Shown here piece after piece: positions 33,820-43,836 of a stretch of DNA of 64,000 nt. The notes under the pieces are model-generated. The model saw only the letters and a list, made by a program, of their open reading frames with translations. It did no database searches and was not told the origin of the DNA. The DNA is from Chlorops oryzae. Taxonomy: Eukaryota > Arthropoda > Insecta > Diptera > Chloropidae. The stretch covers positions 29,885,176 to 29,949,175 of the forward strand of contig CM035807.1 of NCBI GenBank assembly GCA_020466095.1, given 5' to 3'. How positions within the stretch are numbered: position 1 is the first letter of the stretch; each line of letters begins with the position of its first letter. Made by a program: the position numbers and the translations under genes.

Positions 33820-35450
33820 CTTCAAATACTCAAAAAACTTTTTTTTTTCATAAAATTGTTATTCTGAGAAAACTGTTTTATCCAGACAGCTTTGAGTTCG
33901 GTCGAATATAAAAACTAAGTAAAACAGCTGAAGAATGCACATGGCACTGGTTTTGCTAGAAATGCATTTGAAGGGCTTGTCAGACAAACCTCGCGACGTC
34001 TGTACATAAATGATTACGCAAGCGTTGCACAAGAACCCTCTTGAAGGTAAACAGTTTTTTAAACTGTCTTCCAAGACTGAATTTAAGCTACAAGGGTGTT
34101 CATTTAGCATCGCGAATGACTTTTTTAATATACAAGAGCTGTCATTAAAGTGGCATAAGGACATAAAACATTTGTTAAATTTTACTAAAATTATTAAGGT
34201 TTTCACATTTAAACCTAAATTTACCCTTTTTGAATTCTATGGACTTTTTTAATTAACACAAAGCATATTTATAAATTCAAATCTGGACATATTATCTATA
34301 AGATCGATTTTTGACCATCTTCAATAAATAATCGATTTTGATTTTTGTAACTTATACTAAGAAGTCAATATTAAAAAATGTTTTTAAGACTTATTGCTAT
34401 CAAAAGTTATCTAATTAACTTAAGTACCACGATTTTTAGAATTACATTTTTTTTTATTTTCATAAAGCAGAAGTCACTTAATATGTGTTTTTTATGTAAA
34501 CTTTTACCTTAAAGCTGCATAAAAACATTTCTTTCAATTTTTTCTATTAGGAATATTTTTTTTTTTAAGTATAAAGAGTCGTTGGTCGTTGGCTATTCAG
34601 GTTTTCTGAAACAAAAAAGAATGGATTGTTGTTAAGATACGTCTGTCGTTATCGTCCGCACCAGAATTATTAAATTTAATTTAAAAAAATATAATAAATG
34701 GCGGACCTGCGGAAAAAAACCACGAAAATCGTGATGTTTTTTTGTAAAAAATGGTAAAGAAAAGTACTAATATATTAAAACAAAAATAAAGAATTCTGAT
34801 ACCTGCGAGAACTATTCAATGTATGGAAGAGTATATTAAAGTTTCAGAGCAATCGTTCCGATAGTTTGGTCAGTGGGGTGTTGACCGTTTTAGAAAATGA
34901 TGTTCCGAGAAAAAGGCCTTTCAAGAGCAGAGCAAGCCGTTTGGAGCTGTAACTTTTTTAATACATGGATTTTCGGTCTGACTTTTTCACTTCATATTCT
35001 CAATAAGTCTTACTATTAAAATATGAAAGAAAACAAATCGTTTTTTAAAAGTGGTTACATCAGAATAAACCCTTAAGTCACCAATGTAGAAGAAAATATA
35101 TGAATCGGACATGATATCACAAAACACTATTGTGTCCCTCTCTCAGAGTAGAAAAAAATAAAAATGAAAAATAACTATAATAATAATAATAATAATAATC
35201 CATTCAATGCTGATACCGAAAATTGTGGCAATCCAACGCTTCAACTAGATCAGAGCAAAAAATTTATAAATTTAGGTCACAAATCGCAAGCACAGATCAA
35301 ATCAACTGATATGTTTCAAGACATAAAAATAATCAAAAATGCAGACAAACAAATTGGGAGGCGCAAACATGTTCTTCGAAAGGCTTGGTCTCAGTTGAGA
35401 AAAGACTTTGTCTAAGCGAACTCTAGGAGGAATTTTGTCGGCATAAAAAT
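33820..35450. other. Intergenic DNA upstream of third OBP gene
   Basis: Contains an AAT run at 35174-35201 and a perfect initiator hexamer TCAGTT at 35391-35396, about 60 bp before the OBP start, without a TATA box at the expected place. No other gene was seen; the Asn-rich frame is repeat-derived. Confidence 0.45.
35174..35201. repeat. (AAT)n microsatellite
   Basis: Seven or more consecutive AAT-type units. Confidence 0.8.
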
Positions 35451-36322
35451 ATGCTTAGCATATTCGTTCACTTGCTCGTCATAGTACTGTTGGGAAAGGT
35501 GATAATTGCTCTGCTGGAAATGCGTTTCGTTTTAAGCTTTCGAAAAATTAAATTATCCTCAAATATTCGATCGTAGAGCTGCGATGCTGTCTTGCAGGCT
35601 GGATACGAGGAATTGCGAACGATCGAGCAGTGCTTGACACGTTTCGGAGGATTGACGGCAGAAAACACTGGACGTCTGCAACGCTATAAATACTGGTCGG
35701 ATACGTACGAGGAGATCCCATGCTTTACGAATTGCTATTTAAATCGTATGTTCGACATTTATAACGAATCGGTGGGATTTATCGAAGAAAATGTTATCAG
35801 ACGATTTGGCCAATCGTTCTTTGATGCCTGCCAAGAACGGTTCGAGCGACGCGGAAGGGGCAACTGTGAATTAGCGTACAGCGGATTTCATTGCATCGTC
35901 AATGTGAGGAGAACATCATTTTGTCGTTGATCATGTGTCTTAAATTAATAAGTTCTTTATCGCAGCTGGAAAATGATCCGTTCGTTCTGATAGAAAATAT
36001 GAAGAATGTGGATTTCCGGGCCAAGACTGCAATGAAGGATTGTTTGCGAAAATTCGAGCAGTACGAATGGCCGCGGTTGAGTGATTACTCGAAATTCCCC
36101 GTACGTGAGCCCATTCCGTGCTACACGAAATGTTTTCTCGATGAACTTCAGATTTTCGACGAGCACTCGAAACGATGGAATATCGAAAAAATGAGCTCAC
36201 AGTTGGGTGTTCCTGTAGCGACGGCGAATTTCAATAACTGTCTAGCGATGGGTAGACGCCGCCGAATGAATTCTTGTGTATGGATGTACAGAGAGTTTTC
36301 CTGCTACGCTCTCGCAAAATAA
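35451..36322 (+). CDS. Two-domain odorant-binding protein (Obp83cd/ef-type)
   Basis: Three exons, 35451-35498, 35598-35903 and 35966-36322, encode 236 residues; both introns (99 and 62 bp) are phase 0. Exon 1 is a hydrophobic signal peptide (MLSIFVHLLVIVLLGK). Exon 2 is OBP domain 1, with cysteines at 28, 58, 62, 94, 106 and 115 (spacing 29-3-31-11-8). Exon 3 is domain 2, with cysteines at 144, 170, 174, 210, 222 and 231 (25-3-35-11-8). Both domains keep all six classical cysteines, unlike the minus-strand paralogue. The exon layout is identical to that paralogue, so the two genes come from duplication of one two-domain ancestor. The length agrees with the roughly 240 residues of Drosophila two-domain OBPs. 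AATAAA overlaps the stop codon. The donor of intron 1 (GTGATA) is weaker than the others. Confidence 0.92.
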
Positions 36323-36323
36323 A
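36318..36323 (+). terminator. Candidate polyadenylation signal overlapping the stop codon
   Basis: AATAAA spans the last sense codon, the TAA stop and one further base of the third OBP gene. No other AATAAA was seen shortly downstream, so the 3' UTR may be only about 15-30 nt. Confidence 0.5.
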
Positions 36324-36939
36324 CTAAAGTGCACAATAGTTTGTTCTGTTTTGGTTGTTTGTTGTTTCATTACTGTCTAATTTCTTCTCGATTTCATGAG
36401 TATGTATTTATATGGAACCAATTTACGTCATTTGTGGCTCAACTAACCGAACCAACTGATATGCTTAAGACCTGAAAACAAAATGCAGCCAAACGAATTG
36501 GGGCGCACAAATGAACAGGTTTTGATTTAAAAAGTAATTCGAAAGAGACTCTTTGGCAGCGAATAGGTTAAAAATGGTACATAAATCTATTTGAGGAATC
36601 TTAAGAGCAGTTTTTTTTAACCCTTTCGCGCATTTGATGCCATATGGCAACATCCATGTTCTAAGCTCTCTAAGATCTCTGATCTAAGCTTTTGCACTTT
36701 TTGATCGTTTGTTGTGATTTAATTGTTATCCGGAACTATTTCGATAGTTTGAACTCATTAGGAGCGAGAAAACTGAAATCAGTCGATTGTGAGAGCCTAT
36801 AGAGTAAAGATCGAAGATAGGAAGTAGCATGTATGTCCGCTTGAAGTGAGATTATATTTGAGTGTGCTCTTTAGGAAATTATGCTTAATTTTGATGAATT
36901 TACTTCCACAATTTGTAAACAATTAGTCAAAATAGAGTC
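36324..36939. other. Intergenic DNA, no gene seen
   Basis: A TTAACCCTTTCGCGC motif near 36.62 kb resembles a solitary piggyBac-like end. Nothing else was recognised. Confidence 0.45.
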
Positions 36940-36943
36940 TTAA

Positions 36944-37088
36944 CCCTGTAATACCACAATTTTTTTTTCAATGAAAAGTTCAGATATGACTAATTTTGTG
37001 AAGAAAAACACAAATTTGAAATATCATGGGTTTTTTTTTGGGTATTCGAAAAAAGTCCACCTAGAGACGAAACCAGGAATTAAAAGGG
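36944..37088. mobile_element. piggyBac-like MITE, TTAA duplication
   Basis: The left end CCCTGTAATACC and right end GGAATTAAAAGGG are inexact inverses, each bounded by TTAA (36940-36943 and 37089-37092). 145 bp, T-rich interior, no coding capacity. Confidence 0.6.
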
Positions 37089-37092
37089 TTAA

Positions 37093-37681
37093 CTAATTGG
37101 TAGCTCTGAAAATAAGGTCTCTAGGGCTGTAAGATTTTTCTGAGTACGTTTTTTATTATGCCCAAAAAGCACAAAAAAATTAAAACATATCATTTATTTC
37201 TGTTTATGAATAACACGACCCGAGGTAATAAGAAAACATTCAAAATGATTATTTTGTTCGAAAATCAAAAAATATGTAACGAAATGGCTAAACGAACGTA
37301 ATATGCCTCCCTTAGAGAATTTATAAATGTGTAAATGTATAAATGTGCCTTCTTTCCTCGCCCTCTTTAAGATCCATCAAAGTGAACCTTATGAGCGTTT
37401 GAACAAGTTTATGTTAAAATTTCTTTATCTTTCTGCAATCAACAATATCAAACAACAAAAATTGTGGCACGACCTTCAAATAAAGATATCAAAATGACAC
37501 ACACAAAAAAAAAACACTTTCTGTAAAAAAATCCATTTCAACACGACCACATTTTTCCCCCAATTGGATATGTCAGAAGAAGACAGTCCAGTTTAAATGA
37601 TCAAAGGCCGTAAATGTTTTTTTTTTTTTTTGATTTTTTGTCAAAGCCAATCTCGATGTTTCATTTGTATCCAATTTATTT
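37093..37681. other. Intergenic DNA, no gene seen
   Basis: AT-rich, with a long T run at about 37.62 kb. A TTTTATGCTTCCAG acceptor-like site follows at 37.69 kb, just before the candidate frame. Confidence 0.45.
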
Positions 37682-37778
37682 TCATGCGATTTTATGCTTC
37701 CAGTCAAAACAAATCAACTTAACTCGTTTGCGGCAATGCGAAGCACATTCTCCGTTCGGGTCCACAAAGCCCCAAAAC

Positions 37779-38015
37779 ATGTCGCATCTGCCGCTGATGT
37801 ACGGTCTCGCATCGGATTGCATCCGATATTTATGCAGTTGCGAAACGGTCGAAAACAAGTTGCGCGCTAAAGACATTTTAGGCATGCGCAAAGACCATTT
37901 TCGTATTAATTCATATGTTATATTGGTCGGTTTTGTTGTTGCTTCTGTCGCCTCCATATTTGCTGCTGCGAAGATGTACTCTTCCATTATCTTTTTTACT
38001 GGCTTTGTGCGATGA
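37779..38015 (+). CDS. Candidate small membrane protein (unrecognised)
   Basis: The frame from ATG at 37779 encodes 78 residues ending in a strongly hydrophobic segment (about YVILVGFVVASVASIFAAAK). It could extend upstream to an acceptor-like CTTCCAG at about 37.70 kb. AATAAA follows the stop by about 25 bp and a second lies at 38149. I do not recognise the protein. The opposite strand of the same DNA is also open for 135 codons (38089-37682), with its own acceptor-like site and an AATAAA just after its stop, and looks equally protein-like. Only one of the two is likely to be real, and neither is certain. The base composition here is less AT-rich than the surroundings. Confidence 0.28.
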   Translation: MSHLPLMYGLASDCIRYLCSCETVENKLRAKDILGMRKDHFRINSYVILVGFVVASVASIFAAAKMYSSIIFFTGFVR

Positions 38016-38154
38016 ACCTGAGATAGGCAGGTGATCCGTAATAAAGAAATACCTGTCGATTTAATCGCAACAGCATTGCGCTGATGCAATAACCACTTCG
38101 GGTGCTATTGTCTTAAGAGAAATGTGTGCTTTTATTTTCGTTGCTGTGTCAATA

Positions 38155-38687
38155 AATTTCAATATGTAAAAAACTTGTTTCCTTTTCTTTTAAATTGAGA
38201 TACATAAAACAAAAAAACAAAAAAACCAAAACTTGATTTCAGCTTGTTTTATTTTTTGAATTTTTCTTCTTTTATTTCTTTCATAGTCTTTGTGGTCACG
38301 TTTAAAAGAAAGCCAAGGTCAGACCGCAAAAAAGAGGACAAATAAAAACATAAATTTTTTTTATTTAGATCAGGCCAACTTGCGGATATGGACCCTCAAA
38401 GGATTGCGTGAAGAGAATAGCTGGCCTCAATAAAACTGGAAAGGCAATTTTAAATTGGAATTCATAATTTTTTTTTTTAAAAGCTTCTTTTTCGTTATTA
38501 AGAGTCAGCCGAATATAATTCTAGCCTTATTTAAGACACTTCAAAATCAAAATACAGTGAAGCCCAACACAAGTTAACACCCTCAATAGGGGAATTCTTA
38601 ACAAAGCGATCGAAGCTGAAATAAAACGGACTTTCTCTAAGCAGTAAACAGAAATGGCATGGTTTCTTGATATAGTCAAGTAGATAC
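38155..38687. other. Intergenic DNA with a pogo-like end
   Basis: A TA-flanked CAGTGAAGCCCAACAC motif at 38555 resembles a pogo/Tigger tip, but no matching inverse end was found. The hAT at 38696 may have inserted into it. Confidence 0.4.
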
Positions 38688-38695
38688 ATTTTGAC

Positions 38696-39660
38696 CAGGG
38701 ACGTGAACCCGCTTTGAACCGAACCGGTTTTGAACCGAACCGGTTTTGAACCGAACCGGTTTTGAACCGAACCGGTTTTGAACTGAACCGGTGTTGAACG
38801 AACCGGTTTTGAACCGAACCGGTTTTGAACCGAACCGGTTTGAACCGAACCGGTTGTGAACCGAACCGGTTGTGAACCGAACCGGTTGTGAACCGAACCG
38901 GTTGTGAACCGAACCGGTTGTGAACCGAACCGGTTGTGAACCGAACCGGTTGTGAACCGAACCGGTTGTGAACCGAACCGGTTTGAACCGAATCGTTTCG
39001 AACTGACCGGTTTTCAACCGAATCGGTTTCGAACCGACCTTGAACCGAACGTTTCGAACAAACCGTCGTAACTAACCGGTATTCAACCGAACATTTTGAA
39101 CCAATCTTTTGAACGAAAACCGCTTTAATCTGCTGAGACCGAACCATAACCGAACCGAAGTTTTTTACACAGTTTGAACCGAACCGAAAACCGAACAATT
39201 TTTTAAAAGGTTCAGGGTTTCATTTTTGCCTGCAACCATGCACAGTGGTTGCTCATATAGGCCAAAAATAAAAAAAATCGAAGTTGAAATTCTTATGAAG
39301 TTTATTTATTTATTTTAAAATGAAAGTTATTCATAAATTTATAGCTTACATGTACGAGCACTGCAGTGGCAGTGCACTGGCAACGGAGGCCTTCGTCTTT
39401 TTTATCAAATTAGTACCGATACCTTCTCTAATATGAGTAAGGTAACCACTAACTTTTATTGTGCAAATTTTAACCCAATGGTAAAAAATTATGTTAGAAG
39501 TGTGAACACGTTTAACAATTTTTTTTTGAGAAATCCCCGAACCGATAAACCGAACCGAAATCCCGGTTCAAAGAAGTAGAAAAACCGGGTTGACGAACCA
39601 ACCCAAAAGTTCAAACACGGTTCGAACCGCCGCAAATTTTCCACCCGGTTCACGTCCCTG
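38696..39660. mobile_element. Complete non-autonomous hAT with AACCGGTT array
   Basis: The element begins CAGGGACGTGAACC and ends with the inverse GGTTCACGTCCCTG. ATTTTGAC flanks both sides (38688-38695 and 39661-39668), a perfect 8-bp duplication. The 965-bp interior is dominated by tandem GAACCGAACCGGTT-type units at 38712-39000 and by scattered ACCGAACC words up to the right end. The long minus-strand frame across it (223 codons of FGSxPVRF-type repeats) is a product of the tandem repeat and not a gene. No transposase is present. Confidence 0.92.
38712..39000. repeat. 16-bp tandem array of Grainyhead-type AACCGGTT sites
   Basis: Unit AACCGAACCGGTT plus TTG or GTG. By eye there are 16 perfect AACCGGTT octamers and one AACCGGTG between about 38722 and 38983, mostly 16 bp apart. 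The left units carry TTTG spacers and the right ones TGTG, so the array grew by at least two expansions. AACCGGTT is the consensus of the Grainyhead/CP2 transcription factor family; binding here is inferred. Confidence 0.9.
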
Positions 39661-39668
39661 ATTTTGAC

Positions 39669-42600
39669 TCAACGATTTCATACATTAATCCGAAAAAGTC
39701 TTGAAGACGGGATATCTTAACCTTTCATACATTAACAACACTGGTTACACAAAATCTCTGGCAACTAAACCAGAGATTTAATCAGACTTAAAAGTCTTTC
39801 AAAAGCTATAAAATCTACAATTGAATTTGTATAAAAATCAAAATTATATGATAGAGTCGGGTAGAGAAGAGTTCTAGTCACGGGAATTTTTTTTTTTAGC
39901 TAATTCTGGAATGAAAGATTATAATTCATATGTTGCACCTTCACTGTGCTTCCCAAAATATCAGCCCCTCTTACAATTACTACCACTCTTTATTAAAAAT
40001 ATTTTCCATTGACATTGAATGTACCTACTTATTGTAAAAAATACCAGCAATCAATCAATGTCTAATTACGAAGCTCTGATTTGTACATAAAAATCTCAAA
40101 ACTTCTCTCTAGAACGAGATGTGCACCTCCACATTGCACTCGCAATGTCCCGGAATTTTTTCTTCAGAGGAAATGTTTAGTCTATTCTCTCTTTAAAACG
40201 TTCAAGCATTATTGTAACTTGCGACTAAAAGAAACGATAAGCGTGCTTCTTTGACCCAATATAATTGAAGGCCATTCGAATTGTCTACACATTTGAAGAG
40301 ACAAGAAATCAATATTAGAGCGCTGTCACAATCGCTTTTGTCTGTTTGTTTTCAGAGCAAACGTTTAGCACTTTTTGATTTGATTCATCCTAAGATGAAT
40401 TTTTGAAAATATTTTCCAATAATGATTCACCAATTCTATTTGAACATACATACCTACACATCTTATGATTTATTTGAGCTAAATGAATGTTACTTAACAC
40501 CTTGAGTAGATCTTCCTCTTTAATATGAGCGTGGCGTACCTTCCATGGCGACACACCATGAAGAGTTGAGTTAACGAATATCGGCGTCGTCTACAGCCTT
40601 CTATCTTCTACTGCTATTAGACGAACAAATATTCATTTTCCAAGGTAGCATCTCAGACATTCCAACAAAAGAACTTTTTTGATTAATGAAACAGTGGGCG
40701 ACACTAACGAAACAATGAACGTAACATTGAAGCTTAATAAATGAAATGATGGATTAATGCTATGGATTTTCAGTACAAAAAGTAACTTTAAACGATCCAT
40801 TGCGATCCATTCAACGTAATTACAAGAGATGGCTGATGTCTTGCTGCTGTTTAACAGCTCCGCTTTATATTTACCGATGCCAGCCGAAATAATCGTTTTT
40901 CGAACTGTTTGAAAATATCTTGTAATGTATGCAACACGGTACAATGAAAAGTTTTCACTATCGAAGCATTGAACGTCAGACTTCGACGGTAAAAAAAAAA
41001 TTAAAAATAATTATCGATTTGCACACGCGACCAATAAAATACGAGTTCAATGATCATGGAAATTCGACGTCAATGAAAGCGCTTTTCAAGCAACAAGAGC
41101 AAATGACTGCAATATTCGCTAATTAGCAAAAAGAGGAAATGATTAAATGCTTCATGGTATTTCTTTACCATTTCTTTACCATAAAACTTCAATGTTCGAC
41201 TAGAAATTGAAACAAATAATGGCATCCCAATAGACATTTCTTCAATTTATTTAATCCATTCTATGAAAAGTGCTCTCATTGACATTTATTTTTCGATCCT
41301 CTATGAGTTTAAGATCTGTAGAAGCAGACCATAGCCAAAGCTTAACCCTTAACCCTTTTTGGGTAAAATTTGTTCAGCTTTACAGTGGGAAAACGGTATC
41401 AAGTAACGCTCAAAAGCAATTAGTGCACTGAAAGAAGTTGTCCAGCTATAATTTTTCTATTATTTGTTCAAATCATTTTCAAAAAATTCTTAGCGGCTTG
41501 GGACCTCCGGGCCAAAAATGTTTAAAAAAAAAGTTGAAAAAATCGGAAAATGTTTGAGATTTTTGCAATTTGTGCTACAAGATGGAATTTTTTTCTGGTC
41601 AAATAGCACTACAACTATTTTAAATGAGCCTAGGGCTAAGACTTTGTCATACATAGGAAATTAAAATGTTCAACGGGTTACGAGATATAGCCATAAGTAA
41701 GTGCGCAACTTAATTTTCGGCCAAACTCTTTGAGATCGTTTAAAAAAAAACTGTAAATCAAATTTAAATAAAAAATAAATGAAAATTTTATAAAATTAGA
41801 TTGTGACAAATTTTATAAAATATTCATATATTCCCACAAATTTGAGATATTGCTTTATTATTTCGCGATCATGAGGAAGCCTTCTTTAATACCTCCCACC
41901 TGGTTCGTCGTTCAAAAAAGTGATTGCCTTATCTGGCCCTCTCATCAAAGAGATCTTCATTGGAATGACCACACTAAATGGGAATGTTACCATCACATTT
42001 CAAAGCACCGGAATACTGGCTTCTGATTCCGACCTTCCAATTTTTTCGTCTTTAATACATTTTGAATAAGGTTCAGATATCTGGAATTCTCCTAACTTCG
42101 TATACATACATATGGTTATATCAGAATGAGTGGACCCATAAAAACCGATGTTCAGAAGAGCTGTAAATTGACGCTGCAAATCTTTCCTTCTTGTATCTCT
42201 CTAAATGATCACTCCCTCACATTTTGATCACGACCGTTCAACTGTTCCATTAGTCTATCTCCACGTAAAGCTACTGAAGCACTCATTACAGAAATTATTT
42301 CAACGCCATTTTTTTTAAGATAAATGATTTGGGACAAACACACCCCATTAACTTAAGAAGAAGAGCTTTAAGAAATGATACCAATAAATTCCTTCTAAGC
42401 CTCTTAGTACTCTGCCCTTAACTGCACCCAATGCACTCTCATGCCTCTTTGAATTGACTAAAGCGTTCCATGACATTTTGGCGGAGAAAACTTTAAAACA
42501 AAAGCGCCTCTATTCAGTGATGATTGCTCTTCCATTGAACGACAACAGTGCCGGAGACATCGATATTATCAGCCAACGCGATTATTATTCCCATCATCGA

Positions 42601-43620
42601 GCGCCATCATCATCATACAGTCATCGTTGTCTTCGTCGTGATCATCTTAAACAAAAGCCGTGGATGTAGGTATTTGCTTCACAATTTGCATTATTGTTTC
42701 CCAATACAATTTTATGCTGCTGGCTATTGTACCAACGTCCATACATATGTACAACATGTTCATTTTCATATGTATGTATGTGGCAAATAAAAGCAACAGC
42801 AGTAACAATGCTAAAAAAATCTTTCCAAAATAACGTCTGAAGGTAAGCCTTTAACGCCAACAATTGAGGTTGTTGACTTTTTTTATGGCCACCTCCCATG
42901 TATGCACGTACATACGTGTCGCTGCGTTCAGCTGAAGAAACCGCCAAACGCAATGGCAATGAAGATTAAGATGAAAATGGAAATGAAACGAAATGTGAAA
43001 TAAAATTTTAACCGAGAGATTGGGATATTGAAATCAAAATCAGCAAAATCATTTTTAATTGTCTCCGTCTTCCCTTTGAATAAAATGCCATATTTTTTTT
43101 TTTTTTAGGAAATTATTGAATGCAATATTTTCCTCCATTGTTACAGATACGATCTCGTGTATACAAACATATACATATATGAACCGAAAGTGCGGGAGAG
43201 ATTAATCTTTGATATATGACTCGTAATTAAACGATTTATTCAGAGAGGTTTTTTGTTTTCCGCTGTTTGTTATTGTTGCTGTTGTTGTTTTAGTTGATTG
43301 CAAAACTTTGAACAATTCATTTTAACGGTTAAATCCTCCGTTAATTATTTCAACTGTTCTAAAAACCCGTTTACTGCATGGTCTTTTAGATTGCTAAGCA
43401 ATTAGTATGCCATGCAGGCAACATGTGTCATCAAGCAATCGTATGTTGCCGCAACATTGTGGCTTTATTTATAAATGCAAAAAGAATAAAAAAAATAATA
43501 AAAAATTATATGTACCTATTTTTTATAACTGAAGCTTGCGTACAAAACGATTGGAAATGTCGAATATTATATCTTTTTTGTTGGGGTCCATAGTCGGTGA
43601 GCTCTTAAAACGTACGTATG
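39669..43620. other. Intergenic DNA, no gene seen
   Basis: Contains a doubled TTAACCC motif at 41.34 kb (piggyBac-like tip) and old repeat-like sequence at 41.45-41.76 kb. Frames near 40.7 and 42.6 kb lack splice or domain support. Confidence 0.5.
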
Positions 43621-43622
43621 TA

Positions 43623-43834
43623 CATATGGGCATTTCCAAACGGACGCGACACTTAAATGAGCAATTTTAAGTCCCGAATTCAAGTATGCGGTAAATAGTA
43701 CTTTAGCTTCTCAATACTTTCGTGCAGCTTATGAGGACTTTTATATTTTTCAAAGTTTCTATGCAGTCCCGAATGGCAATCAGCTATATACGGACGCGAC
43801 AAAAAATTTACTTTTTGCTAGAAATGCCCATATG
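43623..43834. mobile_element. MITE with CATATGGGCATTTC ends
   Basis: The left end CATATGGGCATTTCC and right end GAAATGCCCATATG are inverses. CGGACGCGACA appears in direct orientation near both ends. A related copy in opposite orientation lies at 46958-47128. The target duplication is unclear, since the CATATG tips sit in a TA-rich context. Confidence 0.6.
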
Positions 43835-43836
43835 TA

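Noticed and set aside
38712..39000. CRISPR-like regular repeat array
   Set aside because: Units are contiguous without unique spacers, in a eukaryotic hAT element.
38527..39198. 223-codon minus-strand frame with FGSQPVRF-type repeats
   Set aside because: It is the translation of the 16-bp tandem repeat of a hAT MITE and runs across the element's left border; no protein family is expected.
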